The notes: generated by a model from the letters alone, not told the origin. A stretch of 64,000 nucleotides of DNA from Luteococcus sanguinis (GCF_039527675.1 NZ_BAAAKI010000003.1:1-64000); one strand, 5' to 3'. Positions 23,508-32,364 are shown, counted from the stretch's first letter. Translations and numbers: made by a program.

Positions 23508-24302
23508 TCACTTGGCCAGCGCCGGCAGGGCGCTGAGCAGCGGGATGTCGTCGAGGCTGGCACGACGGAAAGTGAGCGACACCGCGCCGGGCTGGATGAT
23601 GGGGGCTTCATGGCGCGCGACGACCGGCCAGGCCGGGGCGAGTTCGTGCAGGTGGTCGTCGGACTCCTCGACGGCGAAGCCCAGCAGCCATGGCGCTCCA
23701 GGGTGCAGCGGTAGGAAGACGGGCTCGTCGTACTCAGCCAGCTGTCCAGCGGACGGGAGGCCGATCGGGGCGGGCGTGGGGTACCAGCCCAGCCAGATAC
23801 GGCAGGAATCCTCGACACCCGCGGGGAGCACCGGGGTGACGGCGACGTTCGGCTGGTTGGGGTCGCCCAGCGCGAACGGGGCCACCGCGCAGTGTTCCAG
23901 CTTCTGCGCCAGCTGCCGTAGTTGTCCGGGCGTGGTGCCCACCGTCGTGGCGAAACGACGGGTGAAGCTGGACAGTGAGTCGAATCCAACCTGTGCGGCC
24001 ACATCGATCACCGCGCAACTCTCAAAGAGCAGGAGTCGCTTGGTCGTCTCGATCCGCACAGCAGCGAGGTAGGCGCTGGGAGAGACTCCGGTTGATGCCT
24101 TGAAGGCCCGGCTGAAGTGGTGCCGGCTATAGCCTGCAGCATCGGCAAGGTCCTGGACGTCGATCCCGTCGCAATGGTTTTCCTGGACGAAGTGCGCGAC
24201 CTGTTCGACGGCCTGTAGCGGCAGGGTGGGCCTCCGGATGTCGGGCACGCAGCCCACGCTACCCGTCAGGGAGCCGAGTCGGTGCGGGGCAAGATCAACC
24301 AT
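23508..24302 (-). CDS. AraC-family transcriptional regulator with effector domain
   Basis: Up to 264 residues. The DNA-binding domain is N-terminal (about 27-125): GIDVQDLADAAGYSRHHFSRAFKA and VIDVAAQVGFDSLSSFTRRF are the two helix-turn-helix units. The C-terminal half (about 130-264) resembles GyrI-like effector-binding domains. The start is uncertain: ATG 24302 lacks a ribosome site, and GTG at 24248 would retain the whole HTH. It lies just upstream of the VOC gene on the same strand and probably controls it. Its 5' end lies directly next to the right island repeat. Confidence 0.82.
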   Translation of the reverse strand: MVDLAPHRLGSLTGSVGCVPDIRRPTLPLQAVEQVAHFVQENHCDGIDVQDLADAAGYSRHHFSRAFKASTGVSPSAYLAAVRIETTKRLLLFESCAVIDVAAQVGFDSLSSFTRRFATTVGTTPGQLRQLAQKLEHCAVAPFALGDPNQPNVAVTPVLPAGVEDSCRIWLGWYPTPAPIGLPSAGQLAEYDEPVFLPLHPGAPWLLGFAVEESDDHLHELAPAWPVVARHEAPIIQPGAVSLTFRRASLDDIPLLSALPALAK

Positions 24303-24312
24303 CTGGTGAATT

Positions 24313-24626
24313 GTCTGGCCACAACGGCCGAAGCCTGGGCGCTGGCGCCGCCTCGGAACCGGATGCCCAGCAGGGCATCATGACCCTTCGACCGGGCAGG
24401 CAGGCCTCGCCTTCCTCGGATCACAATCGCGGTCGCGAGACGCAGACCCCCCGCCGCCCGCCCATGACGGCTCGCGGGACTCGGCCCCATCTCCCACGTG
24501 CATCCCACGGGGTGCCACGATGCCGCATAGCCACAGGGAAACGCCTGGTCAACTGGGCTCGCGGGTTAGGTCCCTTGGTTCGAGCCCTGTTGCCCCGACC
24601 AATTCAAGTCCGTCGCTGACGAGGCG
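24313..24626. repeat. Right copy of the ~300-bp direct repeat
   Basis: This aligns with 72-390 in the same orientation, as described for that copy, but lacks the downstream hairpin and integrase. It carries the third tRNA-like end. Genes to the right are typical housekeeping or catabolic loci, so this is a good candidate for the island's right boundary. Confidence 0.6.
24577..24601 (+). other. att-like site resembling a tRNA 3' end (right)
   Basis: GGTTCGAGCCCTGTTGCCCCGACCA has two substitutions relative to the other cores and keeps the CCA-like end shared with the middle copy. It is followed by AATTCAAG as at 14983-14990. No full tRNA is present at any of the three places. Confidence 0.5.
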
Positions 24627-24750
24627 TCTAGATCGCGACCGACTTGAAGGGTTGGTTCCACGGCAGGCGATGCAATCGCTTCACTGCATCCGGCCCTAGC
24701 TGTACACGGTGCAGACCGGTAAGCCGCACGAACGGACCAGGAGGACCAGC

Positions 24751-24948
24751 ATGACCGAATCCAGCGACGAACGTTCCCCGGAGGAGTTTCACCACCTTCA
24801 CCACGACCGCAACCAGGTGGTGATGGACACCGAGGACCATCTGCAGCACTCCCGTGCCGAGACTGCGCTCGATGAGTCGGGATATAGGGGAACCACGCGA
24901 GGAGTGGTGCACCACGATCAACCGAACAGCGATCCCGAGCAGCGCTGA
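24751..24948 (+). CDS. Small hydrophilic hypothetical protein
   Basis: 65 residues, rich in His, Asp and Glu (FHHLHHDRNQVVMDTEDHLQ), without signal or membrane segment. It has an excellent AGGAGG six bases before ATG 24751, which is why I call it despite its size. A stem-loop follows at 25001-25044. Family not recognised. The clustered histidines might bind metal, a weak inference. Confidence 0.6.
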   Translation: MTESSDERSPEEFHHLHHDRNQVVMDTEDHLQHSRAETALDESGYRGTTRGVVHHDQPNSDPEQR

Positions 24949-25000
24949 TCGCGTAGTTCTTCTGATTCACTCTGTGCCTGGGGATGTCCCGGCATTTTTT

Positions 25001-25044
25001 GGAGGCTGGAGGCCCAAGGTCGCCTTGGTGTTCCTCCAGCCTCC
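25001..25044. terminator. Long stem-loop downstream of the small gene
   Basis: GGAGGCTGGAGG (25001-25012) pairs perfectly with CCTCCAGCCTCC (25033-25044), and an inner CCAAGG/CCTTGG stem (25014-25019, 25023-25028) extends the hairpin. It lies between the small gene and the CidA-like gene. The T-tract is only moderate (ACTATTCTTCT), so terminator function is likely but not certain. Confidence 0.55.
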
Positions 25045-25106
25045 ACTATTCTTCTCGCGCATGAGCGGGGTTGAGTACCCGACTTCCAGACGTGGTAAAA
25101 TCCGGG

Positions 25107-25135
25107 TTGACCGCAACTTGTGGTGTGGGTAATAC
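25107..25135 (+). promoter_or_regulatory. Sigma70-type promoter for the CidA/CidB pair
   Basis: TTGACC (25107-25112) and TAATAC (25130-25135) are separated by 17 bases. This is the best housekeeping promoter in the window and lies about 60 bases before ATG 25196. It sits after a stem-loop, so the pair has its own transcript. Confidence 0.65.
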
Positions 25136-25195
25136 CCAGAGTTGGTGAAGGAATGCAGTACAAGTGAACAGACGAGAATCGGTAGTGATCATTCG

Positions 25196-25648
25196 ATGAT
25201 CCGAGGGCTGCTGGGCTTATTGAGCTGTCAGTTGGTGGGCACGTTTCTTGTCTCCGCCTTTCACCTGAAGGTCCCGGGTTCGGTTCTGGGGATGTTGCTT
25301 CTTCTGCTGTTGTTGATCTGGCGCAAGCCGGACGCGGACGCTGACGTCCTCAAGGCCGGTGATCGTGTCTTGGACGAGCTTCCACTGTTGTTCATTCCCG
25401 CTGGCGTTGGTGTGATTGGGTGTCTGGGCATTATTCGCGCGCACTGGGCCGTGTTGTCGGTGGGTCTGGTGTTGCCGTGGGCGGCAGGTCTGATCGTCAC
25501 GACTGGTGCGGCCTCGTTGGTGAAGACGATGCTGGTTGCCGACACTGACGAACTTGACGACCAAGCTGATGCGCTGGTGGGCAACTCTCAGCGCATGGAG
25601 GGTATCGAGCCGCACCGAACCACGCCTGATGCGGGGGTGGAGCAATGA
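25196..25648 (+). CDS. CidA/LrgA-family holin-like membrane protein
   Basis: 150 residues with four hydrophobic segments. LSCQLVGTFLVSAFHLKVPG and SVLGMLLLLLLLIW are the CidA/LrgA signature, followed by LPLLFIPAGVGVIG. In the family it partners CidB/LrgB and affects murein hydrolase export, programmed death or pyruvate transport. The tail is hydrophilic and acidic (about 120-150). ATG 25196 gives a normal first helix, but the ribosome site is poor. Its stop overlaps the next start by 4 bases, confirming a coupled pair. Confidence 0.86.
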   Translation: MIRGLLGLLSCQLVGTFLVSAFHLKVPGSVLGMLLLLLLLIWRKPDADADVLKAGDRVLDELPLLFIPAGVGVIGCLGIIRAHWAVLSVGLVLPWAAGLIVTTGAASLVKTMLVADTDELDDQADALVGNSQRMEGIEPHRTTPDAGVEQ

Positions 25649-26379
25649 TCGGGATGGACATTCTTCGTGCCATGCATGCCAGTTTTGAGGACTTGATCAG
25701 AACGCCGCTCTTCGGCATCACATTGACCGTCGCGGCGTACTTGGTTGCCGTTCGTATCTGGCGTGCCTTCGGGCGCAGTGCACTGCTGACTCCCGTGCTG
25801 ACGGCCATCGTTCTCGTTGCATGTTTCCTTGAGATCACCGGTATCGACTACAAGACCTATCTCGTGGGAGGAAGCTACCTGAGTTTCCTTCTCGGGCCGG
25901 CGACGGTGGCTCTCGCTGCGCCGCTGTACAAGGCGGGGTCTGCGATCAAGCAACTGCTTGCGCCGGTGGCTGCGGGCGTGATCATCGGGTCGCTGACGGC
26001 AATCGCGTCAGCCGTGCTCGTCGTCCGTGTGATGGGTGGCGGCCATGCCCTTGAGGCTACGCTCGCCCCCAAGTCGGCCACGACGCCCATTGCGATGGCC
26101 CTGTCTGACGGCAATGGGGGCGTGACCGCACTCGCTGCGGTGCTGACCGTCCTGACCGGGGTCCTGGGTGCCGTTGCTGGCCCATGGCTGTTGAATGCCC
26201 TGCACGTCAGCGATCCCAGAGTTCGAGGGCTGGCGCTGGGTGTCAGTTCCCACGGCATCGGCACGTCACAGGCTCTGGCTGAGGGACCCATGACCGGCGC
26301 TTTTGCTGCCTTGGCCATGGCATGTTCCGGTGTCACCACGGCGATCCTGATGCCCGTGGTGCTCACCGTGCTGAGCTGA
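25645..26379 (+). CDS. CidB/LrgB-family membrane protein
   Basis: 244 residues with about six hydrophobic segments. Family marks are FLLGPATVALAAPLYK, the ALAPKSATTPIAMALS segment and GVSSHGIGTSQAL near the C terminus. It works with CidA/LrgA, whose gene overlaps by ATGA. In firmicutes the pair responds to overflow metabolism and can move pyruvate. Lying beside a lactate locus here, it may link to pyruvate or lactate balance, an inference. No regulator of the LytTR or CidR type is adjacent. Confidence 0.9.
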   Translation: MIGMDILRAMHASFEDLIRTPLFGITLTVAAYLVAVRIWRAFGRSALLTPVLTAIVLVACFLEITGIDYKTYLVGGSYLSFLLGPATVALAAPLYKAGSAIKQLLAPVAAGVIIGSLTAIASAVLVVRVMGGGHALEATLAPKSATTPIAMALSDGNGGVTALAAVLTVLTGVLGAVAGPWLLNALHVSDPRVRGLALGVSSHGIGTSQALAEGPMTGAFAALAMACSGVTTAILMPVVLTVLS

Positions 26380-26531
26380 CTTGCAGCGAAAACCGGGTGG
26401 GCAAGGGATCTTCCTCCAGCCCGGTTGGCGTGATTGACACCGCCCAGCAGCACGCGATGAAGAACACGATCGGCTATGGCCTGATCTCCTTCGTCGACCA
26501 CCTTGCCGTGGAGGCTCACCTGTGTCGCTAT

Positions 26532-27245
26532 TCACGCTGGGGCCCTGCCCGGGTGAAGTAGCGCGCGGTAGGAGTTGCGCACGTGCCGCTCTACGGCCAC
26601 GGCGGCGGCTTCGGGGTCCCCCGCGATCACGGCATCCAGCATCTGCTGGTGCTCGGCGACAAGGATCGCCTGGAAGTTGGGCCAGTCGGGCAGGGCGTGC
26701 TCCGCATCCAGGATCGGAGAATGGACAGCCCTGCGGATGGCCACGGCCAGGTCAGACAGGAACTGGTTGTCGCCCGATCTGGCGAGCGCGACGTGGAACT
26801 GCGTGTCGAGGGCGTTGAATGCTTCCGGCGAAAGCTCGGATCGCATGCGCTCTTGCAAGGAGACGGCCTGGGCCAGGGGAGCTGCCGCCCGCACCCGTGC
26901 GGCGGAAGCCATCGCGGCACGCTCGAGCGCGGCGCGCGTCTCGCTGACGTCGGTGAAGTTGATGCTGGCCAAGGCCAGGTGCAGCTCGAGCACCTGCCCG
27001 AGGGCCTCGATGTGCGCGGGCTGCACGATCGTGCCGTTGCCTGGCCCGGTCATCGAGACGAGGACGCCTTGTGCCTGCAGCACCCGGATCGCCTCGCGCA
27101 CCGCACCCCGACCGATGTCCAGCTGCGCGGCCAATTCACGCTCCGGTGGCAGCCTGTCATCGCGGCGATAGGTGCCGTCGAGGATGCCCGACCGGATGTG
27201 TTGCAGGGCCACCTCGAACCCGCCGCGATCAGTCTGCACCGACAT
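26532..27245 (-). CDS. GntR/FadR-family regulator, probable lactate-utilisation repressor
   Basis: 237 residues. The winged HTH is N-terminal: FEVALQHIRSGILDGTYRRD, LPPERELAAQLDIGRGAVREA and LRVLQAQG-like spacing (IRVLQAQGVLVSMTG). The C-terminal FCD domain has D..FH..LA (LDTQFHVALARSGDN) and EHQQMLDAVIAGD, whose Asp/His residues bind a metal-carboxylate in the family. ATG 27245 follows GAGGAGGG. It is divergent from lactate permease and lutABC, with a TTGGT-N3-ACCAA palindrome between them. It is therefore likely an LldR/LutR-type repressor relieved by lactate. Confidence 0.87.
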   Translation of the reverse strand: MSVQTDRGGFEVALQHIRSGILDGTYRRDDRLPPERELAAQLDIGRGAVREAIRVLQAQGVLVSMTGPGNGTIVQPAHIEALGQVLELHLALASINFTDVSETRAALERAAMASAARVRAAAPLAQAVSLQERMRSELSPEAFNALDTQFHVALARSGDNQFLSDLAVAIRRAVHSPILDAEHALPDWPNFQAILVAEHQQMLDAVIAGDPEAAAVAVERHVRNSYRALLHPGRAPA

Positions 27246-27318
27246 GCCCTCCTCGTGATGACCCAAGCCTCCGCCGGCCACTTGGCCACCGCCCCATTTG
27301 CGGCGCGGTCTGAAAGCC

Positions 27319-27347
27319 TTGACTCCGCGCCAGCGCAAGCTTATCGT
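27319..27347 (+). promoter_or_regulatory. Promoter of the lactate operon
   Basis: TTGACT (27319-27324) and TATCGT (27342-27347) with 17-base spacing lie just before the 27351-27365 palindrome and about 50 bases before the permease start. The arrangement places the operator over the likely transcription start. Confidence 0.5.
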
Positions 27348-27350
27348 CTG

Positions 27351-27365
27351 ATTGGTAGGACCAAT
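27351..27365. promoter_or_regulatory. FadR-type operator palindrome between regulator and lactate permease
   Basis: ATTGGT-AGG-ACCAAT is a perfect 6-bp inverted repeat with a 3-base centre. It contains the TGGT-N3-ACCA core that FadR-subfamily GntR regulators bind, and resembles known LldR sites. It immediately follows a -10-like hexamer, so binding should block the lactate operon. Confidence 0.65.
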
Positions 27366-27396
27366 GGGGCCCTATCCGGAACAATGGAGTCTCCGA

Positions 27397-29085
27397 ATGC
27401 AGCTTCTTGAGGCTTTCACCCCCTCGACCAACCCGCTGGGCCACGCCTGGGCCTCTGCCCTCGTTGCCGCCTTGCCCGTCATCGCCATGCTCGTCACGCT
27501 CGGCCTGCTGCGCTGGAAGGCCCATTGGGCCGGTGTGTTCAGCTGGGGCGTGGCGCTGCTCGTTGCCGTCGTGGCCTTCCACATGCCGGTGGGGCTGGCC
27601 CTGTCCACCAGCGTCCAGGGCTTCACGTACGGCGTCTTCCCGATCGTCTGGATCCTGCTCGCTGCGATCTGGATGTACCAGATCACCGTGATAAGTGGCC
27701 GCTTCGACGACCTGCGTCGCACCTTCTTCCTCATCAGCGACGACCCGCGCGTGCTGGGGATCCTGATCGCCTTCTGCTTCGGCGGCCTCCTGGAGGCCCT
27801 CGCCGGTTTCGGTGCTCCCGTTGCCATCGCGGCCGCCATGCTGATCGCCGTCGGCTTCTCCAAGCTGCGCGCCGCCGTGACCGCCTTGGTGGCCAACACG
27901 GTGCCGGTCGCCTTTGGCGCCGTTGGCCTGCCCGTGCTGATGGCGTCGCGCACCTCGGGCGTCGAACTCACCCAAGTCGCCAATGTGACCGCCCGCGTCT
28001 GCGCGGTGCTGTGCCTGGTCGTCCCCTTCCTGCTCTTGGCCATCATGGACGGCAAGAAGGGCGTCAAGGAGTGCTGGCCGTTCGGGCTGTTCGTCGGTTT
28101 CGTGTTCGGCCTCGTGAAGTGGTTCGTGGCCGGCACGGCCGTGTACAGCCTGACCGAGGTCTTCGCGGCCATCATCTCGGTCGCGGCTGCCATGGCCTTC
28201 TTGAAGGTCTGGCACCCCAGCGGCGGCCGCGAGGCCGCCCAGCGTATCGGCATCCCGATGGACCCCAGCGTCGAGACCGAGCCGGTCGCTGCTCAGCAGG
28301 CTGACACCACCGGTCTGAGCGCCGGGCGCATCTGGATGGCCCTGGTGCCCTACGTCCTGGTCGTGGTCATCTTCGGCATCGCCGCGGTCCCGGACGTGAA
28401 GACGGCCCTGGCCAGCGCGGACCAGAAGATCGCCTGGCCGCTGCTCAGCGGGCTCAACACAGCCGCCGGCACTCCCGCCGCCCATCGCGCCTACACGCTG
28501 CCGTTGCTCAGCCAGCCCGGCTTCCTGCTGGCCCTGGTCGCCATTGCCGTTGGCCTCATCTACAAGGTTGGTCTGGCCGAAATCTTCCGCGAGCTCGGCC
28601 GCAACGCCAAGAAGATGCGCTTCTCGGTTCTGACCATCGGCATGGTCGTCGCCCTTGCCTACGTCATGGGCGACTCCGGCCAGACGCTTTCTTTGGGCAT
28701 GTTCCTCGCCGGAGCTGGCGCCGTGTACCCCTTCCTCGCCCCAGTCCTTGGCTGGATCGGCACCTACGTCACCGGCTCCGACACCTCGGCCAACATCCTG
28801 TTCAGCAACCTGCAGTCCAGCGTCGGCACCCAGATCGGCGTCGGGTCGTCCGTTGGGGTCGACCCGATGCGAGCCCTGCTGGTCGGTTCAGGCGCGGCGG
28901 GCGGCGTCGTGGGCAAGATGATCTCGCCGCAGTCGCTCACCATCGCCGCGACAGCCATCGGCCTGGCGGGTGGGGAGAGCGTCATCCTGCGCAAGGTGCT
29001 CAAGTTCTCGCTGCTCCTGCTGGTCCTCATGTGCCTCATCGCCGGCCTCATGTCCACCCCCTTACTGTCCTGGATGCTCCCGTGA
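27397..29085 (+). CDS. lldP: L-lactate permease (LldP/LctP family)
   Basis: 562 residues with about 12-14 membrane helices. Diagnostic segments are AFCFGGLLEALAGFGAPVAIAAAMLI, VPVAFGAVGLPVLMASR, YVTGSDTSANILFSNLQ and GGVVGKMISPQSLTIA near the C terminus. It imports lactate (or glycolate) with protons. The ATG at 27397 is chosen for GGAG upstream and proper N-terminal topology. It heads lldP-lutA-lutB-lutC, the intergenic distances being 43, 1 and -1 bases, so uptake and oxidation are coexpressed under the divergent GntR regulator. Confidence 0.93.
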   Translation: MQLLEAFTPSTNPLGHAWASALVAALPVIAMLVTLGLLRWKAHWAGVFSWGVALLVAVVAFHMPVGLALSTSVQGFTYGVFPIVWILLAAIWMYQITVISGRFDDLRRTFFLISDDPRVLGILIAFCFGGLLEALAGFGAPVAIAAAMLIAVGFSKLRAAVTALVANTVPVAFGAVGLPVLMASRTSGVELTQVANVTARVCAVLCLVVPFLLLAIMDGKKGVKECWPFGLFVGFVFGLVKWFVAGTAVYSLTEVFAAIISVAAAMAFLKVWHPSGGREAAQRIGIPMDPSVETEPVAAQQADTTGLSAGRIWMALVPYVLVVVIFGIAAVPDVKTALASADQKIAWPLLSGLNTAAGTPAAHRAYTLPLLSQPGFLLALVAIAVGLIYKVGLAEIFRELGRNAKKMRFSVLTIGMVVALAYVMGDSGQTLSLGMFLAGAGAVYPFLAPVLGWIGTYVTGSDTSANILFSNLQSSVGTQIGVGSSVGVDPMRALLVGSGAAGGVVGKMISPQSLTIAATAIGLAGGESVILRKVLKFSLLLLVLMCLIAGLMSTPLLSWMLP

Positions 29086-29128
29086 GCATCACCCTCTCCG
29101 CCACTCGCCACCAGGAGGTCCACCACCA

Positions 29129-29917
29129 ATGACCACTCAGAGCATCCTCGATGCCGTACCAGACGCCCTGCCCGGACGGGGGAAACGCGTCGCCTTGTTC
29201 ATCACCTGCATCAACGATGTCATGTACCCCCAGACCGGTCGCGCGACCGTGCAACTCCTTGAGCGCCTCGGCTGCACCGTCGAGTTCCCGCGTGAGCAGA
29301 CCTGCTGCGGTCAGATGACCACCAACACCGGCTACTTCGATGAGTCCGTCCCGACCGTGCGCAGCTACGTGAAGGCGTTCAGCGACTACGATTACGTGGT
29401 CAGTCCGTCGGGTTCCTGCACCGCCGCCGTGCGCGACCAGCACCCCGTCATCGCCCAGCACAGCGGTGACCAGGGCCTGGTGCGCGAGGTCGAGGCGATC
29501 CATCAGCGAGTCTTCGACGTGCCGGAGTTCCTCGTCGACGTGCTGGGCGTCACCGATGTGGGTGCGTACTTCCCACACCTCGTGACCTACCACCCCTCCT
29601 GCCACGGCAAGCGCTTCCTCCGCCTGGGGGACAAGCCGCTGGACCTGCTCCGCAATGTGCGTGGCCTGACGCTGGCTGACCTCCCCGATGCCGACCAGTG
29701 CTGCGGCTTCGGAGGAACCTTCAGCGTCAAGAACCCCGACGTCAGCGCCGCCATGGCCAACGACAAGGCGCGGCACGTCCGCGAGACGGGGGCCGAGTAC
29801 GTCGTCGCCGGCGACAACTCATGCCTCATGAACATCGGCGGCGTCCTCAGCCGTCAGAACTCGGGCGTCAAGCCCATCCACCTCGTCGAGATCCTGGCCC
29901 AAACGGAGGACGACTGA
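29129..29917 (+). CDS. lutA: Lactate utilisation protein LutA (Fe-S oxidoreductase)
   Basis: 262 residues. The two CCG domains of the heterodisulfide-reductase-like family are present: EQTCCGQMTTNTGY near 57-70, and DQCCGFGGTFSVKNP near 190-204. ALFITCINDVMYP and TYHPSCHGKR complete the cysteine set. In LutABC it participates in NAD-independent L-lactate oxidation to pyruvate. The start follows AGGAGG. It lies one base before lutB. Confidence 0.92.
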   Translation: MTTQSILDAVPDALPGRGKRVALFITCINDVMYPQTGRATVQLLERLGCTVEFPREQTCCGQMTTNTGYFDESVPTVRSYVKAFSDYDYVVSPSGSCTAAVRDQHPVIAQHSGDQGLVREVEAIHQRVFDVPEFLVDVLGVTDVGAYFPHLVTYHPSCHGKRFLRLGDKPLDLLRNVRGLTLADLPDADQCCGFGGTFSVKNPDVSAAMANDKARHVRETGAEYVVAGDNSCLMNIGGVLSRQNSGVKPIHLVEILAQTEDD

Positions 29918-29918
29918 C

Positions 29919-31478
29919 ATGACGACGACCCACGAGAGCGAGCCGACCAAGGCCCTGCGCCGCGTCACCGATGGCAACCATGGCGTGGCACGCCTCACCC
30001 CTGCGCCGAACACCCCCGGCACCTACCTGGGCATGCCCAAGTTCCCGAAGGCGGCCAAACAGGAACTGCAGCTCGAGGTGCAGCGCAAGAACATGCGCAA
30101 CGCCACGACCACGATCCGCAACAAGCGGGCCCAGCGCGTGGCGGAGTCCCCCGACTGGGAAGACCTGCGTGACGCCGCCGAGACCATCAAGAACCGAGTT
30201 GGCCGGCACCTCGACGTCTACCTGGCACAGGCCGAGGAGAACCTCACCAAGCACGGAGTACACGTGCACTGGGCTCGGGACGCTGCCGAGGCCAACGAGA
30301 TCGTCGCACAGGTCGCTCGCGCGAAGGGCGTGGACGAGGTCGTCAAGATCAAGTCGATCACCACCCAGGAGACCGACCTCAACGAGTACCTGGAAGAACA
30401 AGGGATCGCGGCATGGGAGACCGACCTGGCGGAGCTCATCGTGCAACTCGGACACGACCGTCCCTCCCACATCGTCGTGCCGGCGATCCACCGCAACCGC
30501 GCCGAAGTCCGCGAGATCTTCAAGCGCGAGATGGGCCGCTACGGCCGTCCCGCACCCGAGGGCATCTCGTCAAACCCGCCTGAGTTGGCCGACGCAGCCC
30601 GGATGCACCTGCGCGAGAAGTTCCTCCGCGCGAAGGTGGCGGTCTCCGGCGGCAACTTCGTCATCGCCGACACTGGGTCGCTGGTCATCGTCGAGTCCGA
30701 AGGCAACGGCCGCATGTGCCTGACCCTGCCCGAGACGCTCATCTCGATGGTCGGCATCGAGAAGGTCCTGCCGACCTTCGACGACCTGGAGGTCTTCCTC
30801 AAGCTGCTGCCCCGCTCGGCCACCGGCGAGCGCATGAACCCGTACAACTCGGTCTGGAGCGGTGTGACGCCCGGCGACGGCCCCCAGGAGCAGCACGTCA
30901 TCTTCCTCGACAACGGCCGCACTGACGTGCTTGCCGACACCCTCGGACGCGAAGTGCTGCGCTGCATCCGCTGCGCCAGTTGCCTCAACATCTGCCCCGT
31001 CTACGAGCGCACCGGTGGCCACGCCTACGGCTCGGTGTACCCGGGCCCCATCGGCGCCGCCCTCAACCCCCAACTGCGCGGCGTCGAGAATGACGTCGAC
31101 CGAGGCCTGCCCTACGCATGCTCGCTGTGCGGCGCCTGCAACGATGTCTGCCCCGTGAAGATCCCCTTCACCGACATCCTCATCCACCTGCGCAACCGCG
31201 TCGTCGACGCCGAGAAGAGCGACCGGATCCCTCGTGACATGGAAGTCGCGACAGAGATGGCGATGATGAAGACGGCCGCGTGGGTGTTCGGGGACGCCAA
31301 GCGCTTCGAGGCCCTCCAGAAGGGGTCATCGGTGGCCGGACGGGCACTGCGTGGCCGCACCGTCGGGCCCGTCCCAGCCCCCGTCGCTGACCGGTGGCTG
31401 CGTTACCGCGACGTGAACGACGTTCCCGCCCAGAGCTTCCGCCAGTGGTGGGACAAGAACCGTAAGGAGGGCAAGTGA
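29919..31478 (+). CDS. lutB: Lactate utilisation protein LutB (4Fe-4S, LUD domain)
   Basis: 519 residues. The N-terminal LUD domain (about 60-300) includes TDTGS-like ADTGSLVIVESEGNGRM. Two 4Fe-4S ferredoxin motifs follow: CIRCASCLNICPVYERTGG and CSLCGACNDVCPVKIPF. A C-terminal LutB tail ends in FRQWWDKNRKEG. Length and order are normal. It forms the electron-transfer subunit with LutA and LutC. The stop overlaps the start of lutC. Confidence 0.93.
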   Translation: MTTTHESEPTKALRRVTDGNHGVARLTPAPNTPGTYLGMPKFPKAAKQELQLEVQRKNMRNATTTIRNKRAQRVAESPDWEDLRDAAETIKNRVGRHLDVYLAQAEENLTKHGVHVHWARDAAEANEIVAQVARAKGVDEVVKIKSITTQETDLNEYLEEQGIAAWETDLAELIVQLGHDRPSHIVVPAIHRNRAEVREIFKREMGRYGRPAPEGISSNPPELADAARMHLREKFLRAKVAVSGGNFVIADTGSLVIVESEGNGRMCLTLPETLISMVGIEKVLPTFDDLEVFLKLLPRSATGERMNPYNSVWSGVTPGDGPQEQHVIFLDNGRTDVLADTLGREVLRCIRCASCLNICPVYERTGGHAYGSVYPGPIGAALNPQLRGVENDVDRGLPYACSLCGACNDVCPVKIPFTDILIHLRNRVVDAEKSDRIPRDMEVATEMAMMKTAAWVFGDAKRFEALQKGSSVAGRALRGRTVGPVPAPVADRWLRYRDVNDVPAQSFRQWWDKNRKEGK

Positions 31479-32155
31479 TGAAGATCGCCACCGATGAGGC
31501 CGCCCGCGCCCAGATCATGGAGCGCATCCGTCGCGGAACCACCGACATCATCGACAAGGACCCCGTCACCGACGTGCCGATCACCTGGACCTATGGGACA
31601 GGTCTGGAGATGGATGACGTGGTGGGAACCTTCGTGGCCAAGGTGCTTGATTACCAGGCCGAAGTCGTGCAGGTGACCCCACCCGAGGTTCCCGCCGCAA
31701 TCGTGGACGGTCTGGCCGCCACTGGCGCCAGCAATTCGGTCGTTGTGCCGCCCGGTCTGGACAAGACCTGGCTGGACGCCATCCGTGCTTCTGGCCTGTC
31801 GGTCATCGTCGACTCCGCGGAGGTGGGGCATGGCGTGTTGAACCGGACCGATGCCGTCGTGACCGCTGCAAGCTCGGCGATCGCCGACACGGGCACGATC
31901 CTGTTGACCCACGGACCGGCCGAGGGTCGGCGTGCGATCAGCCTGGTGCCCGACCGGCATGTCTGCGTCGTACGGGCCAGCCAGGTGGTTTCCGACCTGC
32001 CGGAGGCGATCCGTGCCGTCAAGCAGTCGGTAGTGGATGGCAAGCCGCTCACCATGATCTCGGGCGGGTCGGCCACCAGTGACATCGAGCTGAGCCGGGT
32101 GGATGGCGTACACGGCCCTCGACGGTTGCACGTCATTGTGGTTGACGACGCCTGA
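31478..32155 (+). CDS. lutC: Lactate utilisation protein LutC (LUD domain)
   Basis: 225 residues with a single LUD domain: VVPPGLDKTWLDAIRASG, DAVVTAASSAIADTGTILLT and SGGSATSDIELSRVDGVHGP are typical of LutC. It completes the lactate oxidase complex. AAGGAGGG precedes the ATG, which shares a base with the lutB stop. The terminator at 32473-32500 lies about 320 bases downstream, past a LysM remnant. Confidence 0.92.
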   Translation: MKIATDEAARAQIMERIRRGTTDIIDKDPVTDVPITWTYGTGLEMDDVVGTFVAKVLDYQAEVVQVTPPEVPAAIVDGLAATGASNSVVVPPGLDKTWLDAIRASGLSVIVDSAEVGHGVLNRTDAVVTAASSAIADTGTILLTHGPAEGRRAISLVPDRHVCVVRASQVVSDLPEAIRAVKQSVVDGKPLTMISGGSATSDIELSRVDGVHGPRRLHVIVVDDA

Positions 32156-32364
32156 CCGGCCCGCACTACAGCCCGCCTCCGGGCCTGCCCGAAGGACTTT
32201 CATCGCTTTGCGTATCAGTCACCACTTGGCTCGGTCAGGTGCAGGTAGCGTCCGAGTCCCTTGATCGGGGGCGAGCAACCCGCCGCCCTGAGCGGCCGGT
32301 CATCGTCGGCGGCGGCTCCACCGGGTAGGAGAACCCGGCTGGAGCGCTGCTGCGGTGACGGCCG

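Larger units (their letters stand above)
72..24626. mobile_element. Probable composite integrated island
   Basis: Bounded by two diverged ~300-bp direct repeats carrying tRNA-3'-like cores, with a third core inside at 14959. Contents: integrase, helicase-mod-res, IS110, antitoxin patch, unrecognised pair, integrase remnant, and metabolic cargo. The internal core and dead integrase suggest two elements in tandem. The boundaries are my inference; a single mobile unit is not proven, because the right part (15.9-24.3 kb) looks compositionally like the host. Confidence 0.45.

Noticed and set aside
26400..26531. Peptide resembling a PRD domain piece (GYGLISFVDHLAVEAHL)
   Set aside because: Possible relic of an antiterminator gene, but only about 20 residues are convincing and it has no start or partner.
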